Shown here: one piece after another, positions 1 to 7,815 of the stretch
How positions within the stretch are numbered: position 1 is the stretch's first letter
How the letters are laid out: every line of letters starts with the position of its first letter
Assembly: GCA_002337145.1 (NCBI GenBank)
Contig: DDFK01000002.1
Location: forward strand, 1,176,866 to 1,240,865
Origin: Chitinophagaceae bacterium UBA1930
GTDB lineage: Bacteria > Bacteroidota > Bacteroidia > Chitinophagales > Chitinophagaceae
DNA length: 64,000 nucleotides
Reading direction: 5' to 3'
Position numbers and translations under genes: made by a program
The notes under the pieces: model-generated
Database searches by the model: none
Seen by the model: the letters and a program-made list of their open reading frames with translations, nothing else
What the model was told of the DNA's origin: nothing

Positions 1-2
1 TG

Positions 3-1685
3 CCCTTTATTTTAGGTGTGCTTGGTTTCTTCTACCATCTTAAAAGAAAAGGCAGTGATGCTTTTGTAAACTTCCTGCTGTTCTTCTTTACGGGTATTGC
101 CATCGTTATTTATTTGAACCAGGCAGGCAACCAGCCACGTGAGCGTGACTATGCTTATGTGGGTTCCTTCTATGCCTTTGCGGTATGGATCGGGCTTGGT
201 GTGCTGCAAGTAAAAGACTGGTTGGGCAAAATGCTTTCGCAAACAACAGCTTCCACATTGGCTACGGCTGTTTGTTTATTGGCTGTTCCGGTATTGATGG
301 CCCAACAGGAATGGGACGACCATGACCGTAGCAAGAAACAATTGGCCAGGGATTTGGCCAAGGACTACCTGGAAAGCTGCGACAAAAACGCCATTCTCTT
401 CTCCTTTGGAGATAACGATACTTACCCGCTTTGGTATGCACAGGAAGTGGAAGGTATAAGGCCAGATATACGTGTGATCAACTACAGCCTGTTGGGTATT
501 GACTGGTACATAAACCAGTTGCGTTACAAAGTGAACCAAAGTGATTCCATTGACGTGATTTGGAGTGCAGACCAGATTGAAGGACGTAAAAGGGACTATA
601 TACAATACGTACCCAAACCGGGCTTCCCAGAAAATAGCTACTACGATCTGTATGATTTGATGAAGAACTATGTAGGCAGCGACAATCCGAAATACATGGA
701 CGATAGCCGTGGTGAACTATTGAATAGTTACCCTGTTAAAAAGGTTTCTGTACCGGTTGATAGAAGCGTAGTAACAAAGAACGGAACCGTAACGGCTACC
801 GATACCGCCATTGTAAGCGAGCTGAAATTTGATATTCCTAAAAACCTGTTGCAGAAAAATGATCTGGCTTTGCTCAACATCATTGCTGCCAACAAATGGA
901 AAAGGCCTATCTACTTTACCAACAACTCACCATACCAGATTGGCCTTGGCTTTGAGAAATACCTGCGTATGGATGGTTTAAGCTATCGTTTGGTACCTGT
1001 TGAAAATACCAACCTTTCCGAAAAAGGGGACTGGCCTTTTGTGAACACCGATTGGGCTTACAGCAAAATGTTGAAAGACTTTGCATTTGGCAATGCCGAA
1101 CTGAAAGGGGTTTACTACGATGAGGAAAACAGGAGGCATCTTAACAGCATCCGCGATGCTTATACAGATTTGGCAATGGACCTAGTGCACCGCAACAGAA
1201 AAGAAGATGCAAGAAAAGCATTGAACAAAGTGGATAAAATGATGCTGGAAGAGAACTTTGGTTACGGACAGGTAAGCCGTGGCAACCAACATAACAGGAA
1301 CTCACTCCGCTTCCTTGCTGCTGCGTATGCAGCGGATGACAAGGACCTTGCTGCAAAAGTAAACAAGGCATTAAAGAAAGACCTAGACCAGCAACAGAAC
1401 TATTATGTTTCGTTGGGTGATGGTAAAATTGACAGGAAAGCTTACGACAAACTGATCAAGGAATACCTGATGCGTTACAGTATGGCACGCACAAGACAGG
1501 ACCAGATATCTGCCGACCAGATGCTGGAAAACAACTTGACCAGCCTGCAGATGAAAATGGTGGATGACATACGTACCAGCTATAGCATGTTGCTTGAACT
1601 GGACGAGATGGAAAAGAACTACATCAATCCACAAAAGCCGGCAAGTCTTGAAAAGCCCGTAGATTCTGCATCTACCCCTAAGTAA
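3..1685 (+). CDS. DUF2723 (GT117-like) membrane protein, C-terminal part
   Basis: The reading frame is open to the window edge, so the N-terminal part of the gene lies upstream; 560 codons are visible. The first part is hydrophobic with three likely membrane segments, around a QPRERDYAYVGSFYAFA stretch that I recognise from the DUF2723 family of Bacteroidota. Those proteins usually exceed 1000 residues, with an N-terminal multi-spanning glycosyltransferase-like domain and a soluble C-terminal domain. The family is classed with protein O-mannosyltransferase-like enzymes (GT117), so a role in glycosylation at the inner membrane is likely but not shown here. The soluble part contains FSFGDNDTYPLWYAQEVEGI, typical of these proteins. 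A GTG at 18 is in frame but is not the real start. A strong terminator follows the stop codon. Confidence 0.85.
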   Translation, partial: PFILGVLGFFYHLKRKGSDAFVNFLLFFFTGIAIVIYLNQAGNQPRERDYAYVGSFYAFAVWIGLGVLQVKDWLGKMLSQTTASTLATAVCLLAVPVLMAQQEWDDHDRSKKQLARDLAKDYLESCDKNAILFSFGDNDTYPLWYAQEVEGIRPDIRVINYSLLGIDWYINQLRYKVNQSDSIDVIWSADQIEGRKRDYIQYVPKPGFPENSYYDLYDLMKNYVGSDNPKYMDDSRGELLNSYPVKKVSVPVDRSVVTKNGTVTATDTAIVSELKFDIPKNLLQKNDLALLNIIAANKWKRPIYFTNNSPYQIGLGFEKYLRMDGLSYRLVPVENTNLSEKGDWPFVNTDWAYSKMLKDFAFGNAELKGVYYDEENRRHLNSIRDAYTDLAMDLVHRNRKEDARKALNKVDKMMLEENFGYGQVSRGNQHNRNSLRFLAAAYAADDKDLAAKVNKALKKDLDQQQNYYVSLGDGKIDRKAYDKLIKEYLMRYSMARTRQDQISADQMLENNLTSLQMKMVDDIRTSYSMLLELDEMEKNYINPQKPASLEKPVDSASTPK

Positions 1686-1706
1686 GCAGTTAAATTACTG
1701 ATATCG

Positions 1707-1749
1707 AAACATCCCGTTCAACGCAATTGCTGAACGGGATGTTTTTTTT
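1707..1749 (+). terminator. Rho-independent terminator after the DUF2723 gene
   Basis: A perfect stem (AAACATCCCGTTCA at 1707-1720 with TGAACGGGATGTTT at 1731-1744) has a ten-base loop and runs into a T tract. It begins 21 bases after the stop codon. Confidence 0.85.
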
Positions 1750-1770
1750 ATGCAACTTTATGTATGGAAA

Positions 1771-1893
1771 TTAACTGGTTAATTGGTTGAGTAGTTTATT
1801 GGTAAAACATTTGTTGCAAGCAAACTTATTCTACCAAACTTGTCACCAATAAACCAATAACGAATTAACTAGTTAACCAATAAACTATTTAAC
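1771..1893. repeat. Inverted pair of period-8 arrays
   Basis: The left arm (1771-1802) is four tandem octamers: TTAACTGG, TTAATTGG, TTGAGTAG, TTTATTGG. The right arm (1846-1893) is six octamers of complementary type: CCAATAAA, CCAATAAC, GAATTAAC, TAGTTAAC, CAATAAAC, TATTTAAC. The inner 32-33 bases of each arm can pair with one single-base indel and a few mismatches, leaving a spacer of about 41 bases. The structure fills most of the space between the terminator and the VWA gene start at 1902. I know no named family for it. The same layout recurs between groES and groL. Confidence 0.75.
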
Positions 1894-1901
1894 CTCTTAC
1901 C

Positions 1902-2999
1902 ATGTTAGGACACCGTTTTATAAACTTCAATCCACAAGAAAATGCCAAGAGCAAGTTTGAACAGATGCTCGATATTTTCATGCAATTGCTCACCTATACC
2001 AATGGTGATGCAGGCGAAGCATTGAGCTGGATGAATGAACTGGATAATCAATACAAGTTTACCGATAAGGATTACGGAATGGGCGACTTTATACAGGACC
2101 TGAAAGACAACGGCTATTTACAGGAAAACCCGGTAGATGGCACCATGAGCATTACGGGTAAAAGTGAACAAAGCATCCGCAAAAGAAGTCTAGAAGAAAT
2201 CTTTGGCAAGCTCAAGAAAACCAAACAGGGTAACCATCAAACATTTAAACATGGCCAGGGCGATGAAGTAAGTCCGGATACAAGGCCTTTTCAATTTGGC
2301 GATACATTGGAGCAGATTGATTTTACCGAAAGCATCCGTAATGCACAAATCAATCACGGTGTGGAAAGTTTCAGGATGCAGGAAGATGATCTGCAGATAA
2401 GGGAAACCGATTTCAAAACGCAGACATCTACTGTATTGATGATTGATATTTCGCACTCCATGATTTTGTATGGGGAAGACAGGATAACCCCGGCCAAAAA
2501 AGTAGCCATGGCATTGGCTGAACTGATACAGACAAAATACCCCAAAGACACATTGGATATTGTGGTATTTGGCAACGATGCTTGGACCATTGAAGTGAAG
2601 GACTTGCCTTACTTACAAGTTGGCCCTTATCACACCAACACCGTTGCGGGGCTTGAACTGGCGATGGATCTGCTACGCAGAAGAAAGAATCCGAACAAAC
2701 AAATTTTCATGATCACAGATGGAAAGCCAACTTGTTTAAAAATAGGAGGCAAGTATTACAAAAACAGTTTTGGCCTTGACAGGAAAGTAGTGAACCGTTG
2801 CATTAACCTAGCGGCACAATGCAAGAAGCTCAAGATACCCATCACCACTTTCATGATTGCATCGGACCCTTACCTGCAAAGCTTTGTACAGGAATTTACC
2901 GAAATGAATAACGGTAAGGCATTTTTTGCTTCATTGGATAAATTGGGTGCGTTTATATTTAAAGATTTTGAAAGTGGGAAGAGGAAAACTGTTTACTAG
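1902..2999 (+). CDS. VWA domain protein, partner of a MoxR-like ATPase
   Basis: This 365-residue cytoplasmic protein has no signal peptide. The C-terminal half is a von Willebrand factor A domain: hydrophobic strand, then a MIDAS motif DISHSM near residue 182, a Thr in the VGPYHTNT segment, and FMITDGKP as the third metal-site element. The N-terminal half is charged and carries no motif I recognise. Such proteins usually work with a MoxR-type AAA+ ATPase, in the manner of the ChlD/ChlI or CoxE/CoxD pairs, to remodel or insert metal into a client enzyme. The ATPase gene lies at 3595-5145 on the same strand, but the two are separated by a GxxExxY gene with inverted repeats. The client is unknown. 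Function beyond VWA is inference. Confidence 0.85.
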   Translation: MLGHRFINFNPQENAKSKFEQMLDIFMQLLTYTNGDAGEALSWMNELDNQYKFTDKDYGMGDFIQDLKDNGYLQENPVDGTMSITGKSEQSIRKRSLEEIFGKLKKTKQGNHQTFKHGQGDEVSPDTRPFQFGDTLEQIDFTESIRNAQINHGVESFRMQEDDLQIRETDFKTQTSTVLMIDISHSMILYGEDRITPAKKVAMALAELIQTKYPKDTLDIVVFGNDAWTIEVKDLPYLQVGPYHTNTVAGLELAMDLLRRRKNPNKQIFMITDGKPTCLKIGGKYYKNSFGLDRKVVNRCINLAAQCKKLKIPITTFMIASDPYLQSFVQEFTEMNNGKAFFASLDKLGAFIFKDFESGKRKTVY

Positions 3000-3014
3000 A
3001 AATTGAGCAATATA

Positions 3015-3517
3015 ATTTTACCACAAAGGCACGAAGACACAAAGTAGAAAAACTTTGTTTTTCGGTATTATAATTCAGAATAAAATATTTTGAATGTCAT
3101 ATATCCATTTATCGCAACGTGAAGAATGGCTTGCTAAGGAAATTGTTGATTGTGCTTATAAAGTACACAAAGAACTTGGACCCGGCCTTTTAGAAAAAGT
3201 ATATGAAGCCTGTTTCTGTTATGAATTGGAGAAGCGGAACATTCTTTATAAGAGGCAACAACCAATAAAGATCATATACGACGGTAAAATTTTTGATGAA
3301 GGTTTTACTGCCGATGTATTGGTAGATGATTTAGTGATTTGCGAACTCAAATCTGTCGTAGAAGTCAATCCCGTTTGGCAAGCACAAGTTATAAGTCATC
3401 TTAAGTTAACAAAACTTAGATTGGGATTTCTGATCAACTTTAATGTTCCACTTATAAAAGATGGGATAAAACGATTTATCGTTTAATCTTTGTGTCTTCG
3501 TGTCTTGATGGTAAAAT
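3015..3517. mobile_element. GxxExxY gene cassette bounded by 30-base inverted repeats
   Basis: Positions 3015-3044 and 3488-3517 are imperfect inverted repeats: 27 of 30 bases pair. The left arm begins ATTTTACCACAAAGGCACGA and the right arm ends in TGGTAAAAT. Each arm contains three octamers (left CACAAAGG, CACGAAGA, CACAAAGT; right CTTTGTGT, CTTCGTGT, CTTGATGG). The only gene inside is the GxxExxY gene, whose stop codon ends one base before the right arm. No transposase is present and no target duplication is obvious. The position between two functionally paired genes suggests insertion. That it moves, or how, is inference. Confidence 0.55.
3094..3486 (+). CDS. GxxExxY family protein (PD-(D/E)XK nuclease-like)
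   Basis: This 130-residue protein contains the family-defining motif GLLEKVY at residues 31-37, inside KELGPGLLEKVYEACF. Further on, FTADVLVDD (Asp74) followed by CELKS (Glu84, Lys86) matches the spacing of a PD-(D/E)XK nuclease core, and these residues look intact. The family (PF13366/TIGR04256) is known to belong to the PD-(D/E)XK superfamily, but its biological role is not established. The gene is a complete, full-length member. It sits alone between the VWA and MoxR genes, enclosed by inverted repeats, and its stop codon almost touches the right repeat. No signal peptide is present, so the product is cytoplasmic. Confidence 0.88.
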   Translation: MSYIHLSQREEWLAKEIVDCAYKVHKELGPGLLEKVYEACFCYELEKRNILYKRQQPIKIIYDGKIFDEGFTADVLVDDLVICELKSVVEVNPVWQAQVISHLKLTKLRLGFLINFNVPLIKDGIKRFIV

Positions 3518-3594
3518 AAACAGTACCATGTTGTACAAATACTTAACGCAACAATATTTATTGGTTATAAAAAAACAAAGTATAAAATAAAAAT

Positions 3595-5145
3595 ATGGAT
3601 ATAAGTAAAATTGCAACACTAGGCGAACTAAAGAAAAGTGGTTACAAACCACTAAGCATTAAAGAAGAAGTAAGAAAAAACTTAATCGGTAAAATCCAAT
3701 CAAAAGAAAATCCGTTTACAGGTATCATTGGTTATGAAGACACTGTTATACCTGATACGGAAAGGGCACTGCTCAGCCGTCACAATATTTTATTCTTGGG
3801 CTTGCGTGGACAGGCCAAAACAAGGATGGCCAGACAAATGGTGGAGCTGTTGGACGAATACATTCCCATTATTGCAGGTAGTGAAGTAAATGATGATCCA
3901 TTAAATCCCTTAAGCAAATTTGCCAAAGACTTAATTGCAGAACATGCCGATGAAACGCCCATTAAATGGATACATAGAAGTGAACGTTATGGCGAGAAAC
4001 TGGCAACACCCGATGTAAGCGTTGCCGATTTGATTGGTGATATAGACCCTATTAAAGCAGCCAATCTAAAGCTCAGTTTTGCTGATGAACGTGTGATACA
4101 TTACGGCATCATTCCACGAAGCAACCGTTGCATTTTCGTGATCAACGAAATACCCGATCTGCAAGCAAGGATACAGGTTGCCCTGTTCAATATTTTGGAA
4201 GAAGGTGATATACAGATACGTGGCTTTAAACTGCGTATGCCATTGGACATATTGTTTGTGTTTACCGCTAACCCCGAAGACTACACCAATCGTGGCAGCA
4301 TTGTAACGCCTTTAAAAGACAGGATACAGAGCCAGATACTGACACATTACCCCAAAGACATAGAAACATCTTTGGCCATTACCGAACAGGAAGCCGCCAT
4401 TATTGATGAACAGAAAGACAAAGTTGCCGTAAGCGACCTGGTAAAACGTTTAATAGAGCAAGTTGCTTTTGAAGCAAGGAACAATGAATACGTTGACAAG
4501 AAAAGTGGTGTAAGTGCAAGGCTTACCATTGCTGCGTTTGAGAATGCAGTAAGCAGTGCAGAAAGACGTGCCATTATTCACAACGAACAAAAGACACTGG
4601 TTTGGATAAGCGATTTGATAGGGGTGATACCTTCCATTACTGGCAAGATAGAATTAGTGTATGAAGGCGAGCAAGAAGGTCCATACCAGGTTGCAGTGAA
4701 TCTATTGGAGAAAAGCATCCGTACACAGTTCATCCAATATTTCCCTAATCCTGAGCAAGCAAAAAAAAGAAAGGCTACTGGCAAGAAATCAATGGAAGAA
4801 AGGGAACCCGAAAACCCATACAAGCAGATTACCCGTTGGTTTGATGCAGGCAACCATATAGACCTGTTACTTGACATGAAAGACGAAACAAAGATCCAGA
4901 CACTGTACAAAGTAGATGGATTGTATGGACTGGTAAAGAAACTGTATCCCGCAGCCAACGATACGGAGAATGCTTTGTTGATGGAATTTGTATTGCATGG
5001 ATTGTCATCCTATTCACTCATCAGCAAAAAAATGATTGAGGGCAGGATCGAGTTCAAAGATCTGATGGGCAGCATGATGAACCTTGGCAGCATGAATTTT
5101 GGTGCAGAGGAAGATGATGAATTTAATGAAGACGATTTTAAATAA
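3595..5145 (+). CDS. MoxR/magnesium-chelatase-like AAA+ ATPase
   Basis: This 516-residue AAA+ protein is of the type found beside VWA proteins. The phosphate-binding loop reads GLRGQAKTR (about residues 68-76), with Ala where the usual GxxGxGKT has Gly. The Walker B strand reads CIFVINEIPD (about 179-188), with Asn-Glu instead of Asp-Glu. Sensor 1 is VFTANPEDYTNRG. I recall the same GLRGQAKTR form in other Bacteroidota members of this family, so the change is probably a family trait and not damage. These proteins are often mis-labelled as sigma-54 interacting regulators; no sigma-54 GAFTGA motif is present here. The C-terminal tail is acidic. Its likely partner is the VWA protein at 1902-2999, with an unknown client. 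A perfect hairpin terminator begins at the last base of the stop codon. Confidence 0.85.
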   Translation: MDISKIATLGELKKSGYKPLSIKEEVRKNLIGKIQSKENPFTGIIGYEDTVIPDTERALLSRHNILFLGLRGQAKTRMARQMVELLDEYIPIIAGSEVNDDPLNPLSKFAKDLIAEHADETPIKWIHRSERYGEKLATPDVSVADLIGDIDPIKAANLKLSFADERVIHYGIIPRSNRCIFVINEIPDLQARIQVALFNILEEGDIQIRGFKLRMPLDILFVFTANPEDYTNRGSIVTPLKDRIQSQILTHYPKDIETSLAITEQEAAIIDEQKDKVAVSDLVKRLIEQVAFEARNNEYVDKKSGVSARLTIAAFENAVSSAERRAIIHNEQKTLVWISDLIGVIPSITGKIELVYEGEQEGPYQVAVNLLEKSIRTQFIQYFPNPEQAKKRKATGKKSMEEREPENPYKQITRWFDAGNHIDLLLDMKDETKIQTLYKVDGLYGLVKKLYPAANDTENALLMEFVLHGLSSYSLISKKMIEGRIEFKDLMGSMMNLGSMNFGAEEDDEFNEDDFK

Positions 5146-5184
5146 ATAAAAGCGGCGATTGAAATTTCAATCGCCGCTTTTATT
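5145..5184. terminator. Bidirectional terminator between convergent genes
   Basis: A perfect 40-base palindrome (20-base arms; left arm AATAAAAGCGGCGATTGAAA) lies between the ATPase gene on the plus strand and murB on the minus strand. The GC-rich centre of each arm with A/T tracts outside serves both directions. Confidence 0.85.
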
Positions 5185-6204
5185 TCATATAATATTCACT
5201 TCCCGCTCCAACTGTACATCAAACTTTGCTTTTACAGATTGCAGTATATCTTCACTTAAGTCATAGATTTCTTTGCCTGTTGCATGGCCATAATTCACTA
5301 GCACCAATGCCTGTTTTGCATGGCAGCCGGCATCGTTCTTCCTGAAACCTTTCCAGCCACATTGTTCTATCAACCAGCCTGCAGCCAGCTTGGTATAACC
5401 ATCCTTATCGGCATAACCCGGCATGGAAGGGAACTCATCTTGCAATAATTGGAATTTGGGATTTTCAACCTTGGGATTTTTAAAGAAGCTTCCAGCATTG
5501 CCAATCTCTTTAGGGTTGGGCAGTTTGGAAGAACGTATGTTGATTACCGCTTGCGATATGTTGCGTATGGAAACCTCTTTCACCTGCATCTGCTCCAGTT
5601 CCTGTTCTATGGCCCCGTATGACGTATTGAATATTGGTTGCTTGTTGAGTTTATAAGTAACATTCAATATCACAAATTCATCTTTGTACTTTTTTTTAAA
5701 AACACTTTCACGGTAACCGAACGCACAGTCATTTAAAGAGAAGGTCACCACTTTTTTATCATGAATATGATAAGCTTCCAGTTCATGAAACACATCTTTT
5801 ATCTCTACGCCATAAGCCCCGATATTCTGCATAGGGCTTGCACCTACATTGCCTGGTATCAAACTTAAATTTTCAACACCTGCATAATTCTTGTCAATGC
5901 AATGCAATACAAAGGAATGCCATTGTTCACCTGCTGCCGCTTTCACATATACATGATCCGCATCTTCCTGTACAAGTTCAATCCCTTTCAATGCATTTTT
6001 TAAAACAAGTCCATCAAAATTTTTGGTAAACAATATATTGCTGCCACCACCAAGAATTAAAGTTGGAGGTTTAAGGTTTGAAGTGTGAAGTGCAAGAAGC
6101 TCTTGCAGTTCATTTACGTTTGCAAATGGTGCAAATGATTTTGCAAATACATCAATGCCGAATGTGTTGTATGGTTTAAGTGAAATATTTTCCTGTATAA
6201 GCAT
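5185..6204 (-). CDS. murB: UDP-N-acetylenolpyruvoylglucosamine reductase
   Basis: MurB reduces UDP-GlcNAc-enolpyruvate to UDP-MurNAc with NADPH and FAD in the cytoplasm, the second committed step of peptidoglycan precursor synthesis. The 339 residues match the usual type I length. The FAD-binding region shows LILGGGSNILF (residues 49-59) and LSLIPGNVGASPMQNIGAYG. The substrate region shows GYRESVFK, and NAGSFFKNP holds the serine that acts as proton donor in the Escherichia coli enzyme. The C-terminal ALVLVN segment is also typical. One oddity: codons 35-49, just before the GGGSN loop, are built from a period-7 DNA repeat (6059-6100). The gene is 36 bases downstream of the Nudix gene on the same strand and probably shares its transcript. 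Confidence 0.95.
   Translation of the reverse strand: MLIQENISLKPYNTFGIDVFAKSFAPFANVNELQELLALHTSNLKPPTLILGGGSNILFTKNFDGLVLKNALKGIELVQEDADHVYVKAAAGEQWHSFVLHCIDKNYAGVENLSLIPGNVGASPMQNIGAYGVEIKDVFHELEAYHIHDKKVVTFSLNDCAFGYRESVFKKKYKDEFVILNVTYKLNKQPIFNTSYGAIEQELEQMQVKEVSIRNISQAVINIRSSKLPNPKEIGNAGSFFKNPKVENPKFQLLQDEFPSMPGYADKDGYTKLAAGWLIEQCGWKGFRKNDAGCHAKQALVLVNYGHATGKEIYDLSEDILQSVKAKFDVQLEREVNII
6059..6100. repeat. Period-7 array inside murB
   Basis: Six consecutive heptamers are seen on the plus strand: AAAGTTG, GAGGTTT, AAGGTTT, GAAGTGT, GAAGTGC, AAGAAGC. The 42 bases equal 14 codons, so the frame is kept. The units resemble the complement of the AAACTTT-type heptamers between pyrR and pyrB. 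Confidence 0.6.
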
Positions 6205-6239
6205 GTGTATAAGTAAGTGTTTTGTTTGATGACTGGCGA

Positions 6240-6647
6240 CTAACTGTAAAATTTTGCTACGATCTCTTGGATGCTCTCATAGCTTTTGTTGAGATAACCT
6301 GCAAGTTCCTTGCTGCCCACCCATTTTATAGCTTCAATGTCTTCGGCCGTTTGCGGTGTAAGTACCGGGTTGCCCTTTACCTGCATGGCATACCACCAGG
6401 TTTCTTTGGTTACGGTTTCGTTGATCCATTTGTCAAAATATTCATGGTAGGTTTTGCCAACCAGTTTGCCCAATATTAAATGTGTGGCACCTGTTTCTTC
6501 TTCCACTTCACGCAGGGCACAGGCTTCTATGGTTTCGCCTTCGTCCAGCTTGCCCTTGGGGAGGTCCCAATAGCCACGGCGGAAAATCATCATCAGCTCA
6601 TCCTGTTCATTTGTAACCAAGCCACCTGCGGCAACAATTGTTTTCAT
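6240..6647 (-). CDS. Nudix hydrolase
   Basis: This small (135-residue) cytoplasmic Nudix hydrolase has a complete Nudix box, GKLDEGETIEACALREVEEE followed by TG (residues 32-53). It fits GX5EX7REUXEEXGU, so the Mg-binding glutamates are present. The PKG just before the box and the size resemble diadenosine-polyphosphate or NDP-X hydrolases, but the substrate cannot be told from sequence alone. It is transcribed toward murB with a 35-base gap, suggesting a shared transcript. The start ATG at 6645-6647 is followed by a typical first strand (MKTIVAAGGLV). Confidence 0.9.
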   Translation of the reverse strand: MKTIVAAGGLVTNEQDELMMIFRRGYWDLPKGKLDEGETIEACALREVEEETGATHLILGKLVGKTYHEYFDKWINETVTKETWWYAMQVKGNPVLTPQTAEDIEAIKWVGSKELAGYLNKSYESIQEIVAKFYS

Positions 6648-6657
6648 CTGTATTTTT

Positions 6658-6687
6658 TATGAATGTGTACGAATGTACAAGAATTAA
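6658..6687. repeat. Short period-10 array upstream of pyrE
   Basis: Three decamers (TATGAATGTG, TACGAATGTA, CAAGAATTAA) fill the space between the Nudix gene and pyrE. They resemble the CACGAATGGG units at 62346-62377. Three units are few, so this is a tentative call. Confidence 0.35.
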
Positions 6688-6699
6688 TAAATTCAACTT

Positions 6700-6707
6700 T
6701 ATCTTAG
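6700..6707 (+). promoter_or_regulatory. Possible -7 box of pyrE
   Basis: TATCTTAG differs by one base from the Bacteroidota -7 consensus TAnnTTTG. It ends four bases before the pyrE ATG, so a start at the usual distance would give a leaderless or nearly leaderless transcript. No clear -33 box is seen. Confidence 0.35.
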
Positions 6708-6711
6708 CGGC

Positions 6712-7344
6712 ATGACAAACGAAAAAGCCGTTGCCGAAAAACTGCTACAGGTACAGGCAGTAAAGCTTAGCCCCGAAAAACCTTTTACATGGGCAAGTGG
6801 CTGGAAGAGCCCCATCTATTGCGATAACAGAAAGGTACTGGGTTTCCCATTTATCAGGGACTTCATAAAAAGCGAAATGTGCAATGTGGTGTTCGAAAAA
6901 TTTCCTGAAGCCGAACTGCTTGCCGGCGTTGCAACAGCAGGCATTGCATGGGGTGCAATGGCAGCAGACCAATTGAAACTGCCCTATATCTATGTGCGTC
7001 CCAAACCAAAGGAACATGGCTTGGGCAACCAGATAGAAGGTGCTTACAAAGAAGCACAAAAAGTAGTGGTAATCGAAGACCTGATTTCAACAGGTAAAAG
7101 CAGCCTGCAAGTGGTAGATGTGTTGAAGGAAGCAGGTATGGAAGTTGTGGGTATGGTATCCATATTTACGTATGGTTTTGATGTTGCAGACAAGGCTTTT
7201 GCCAACGCCAATATCAGCTACCACTCACTCACCAACTATCCTACACTCATCAGTTTGGCTGTAGAAAAAGGCATTGTTTCTGCCGAAACAGAATCCCTGT
7301 TGCTTGACTGGCGGAAAGACCCAGCTACTTGGCAAGGTGTTTGA
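6712..7344 (+). CDS. pyrE: Orotate phosphoribosyltransferase
   Basis: PyrE transfers the phosphoribosyl group from PRPP to orotate to give OMP in de novo pyrimidine synthesis. The 210-residue length is normal. The PRPP-binding motif VVVIEDLISTGKSS lies near residues 117-130. The substrate loop YVRPKPKEHGLGNQIEG is the characteristic OPRT flexible loop, with catalytic lysines and a histidine. FTWASGWKSPIYCDNRK is the conserved N-terminal substrate-binding segment. The gene is alone, away from pyrR and pyrB at 30967-32481. The start is the first ATG after a possible -7 box. Confidence 0.95.
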   Translation: MTNEKAVAEKLLQVQAVKLSPEKPFTWASGWKSPIYCDNRKVLGFPFIRDFIKSEMCNVVFEKFPEAELLAGVATAGIAWGAMAADQLKLPYIYVRPKPKEHGLGNQIEGAYKEAQKVVVIEDLISTGKSSLQVVDVLKEAGMEVVGMVSIFTYGFDVADKAFANANISYHSLTNYPTLISLAVEKGIVSAETESLLLDWRKDPATWQGV

Positions 7345-7379
7345 TTTCAATGTCTGTTCAATAATCTAAAAGTATAGCC

Positions 7380-7793
7380 ATGATAAAAAAAATCTTTCTG
7401 GTTGCATTTGGTGCCTTGCTATTGAATATGGCAGGTGCACAGGTCATGAGTGCAAAGTCGCAATGGGTAACCATTGTATCGGCAAACCTTAAATGCTGGG
7501 AATGCAAAGAACGTTTGGAAAAATATTTAATAGTGGAGAACAAATCCACTTTTGAAAACGGCATCCTTAAATGGACATTCAATGTTGCCCGGGGCGAAAT
7601 GAAGCTATTGTACAACCCTGACAGGATAACGCCAGATGATATACGTGTTATTTTCAACAACGCAGGGTTTGATGCAGACAGCACCAAGGCCGAACCGGAT
7701 GCGTATAAAAAACTGCCCCCAATTTGCAAACGTGTAGAAGATGGTGGCGGGCAAAAAAAAGGTGCACCACCTTGCCATATACAACCCAACTAA
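7380..7793 (+). CDS. Periplasmic HMA-like (heavy-metal-associated) protein
   Basis: This 137-residue secreted protein has a cleavable signal peptide (residues 1-20, ending MAGAQ) and an HMA-type ferredoxin fold. A CxxC pair, Cys39 and Cys42 (LKCWECKERLEKYL), sits where HMA domains bind soft metals such as Cu(I). The C-terminal DAYKKLPPICKR resembles EAYKNLPECCQY in the HMA protein at 14849-15226, so the two are likely paralogs. A Lys/Gly-rich tail with one more Cys follows. The role is presumably periplasmic copper or other metal binding; the metal is not shown. It follows pyrE by 35 bases but is probably functionally unrelated to it. Confidence 0.75.
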   Translation: MIKKIFLVAFGALLLNMAGAQVMSAKSQWVTIVSANLKCWECKERLEKYLIVENKSTFENGILKWTFNVARGEMKLLYNPDRITPDDIRVIFNNAGFDADSTKAEPDAYKKLPPICKRVEDGGGQKKGAPPCHIQPN

Positions 7794-7815
7794 ATCATGA
7801 AATGACTTTATACAA

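Noticed and set aside
3015..3517. Insertion sequence with transposase
   Set aside because: The only protein inside is a GxxExxY protein; no DDE, HUH or serine recombinase motif is present.
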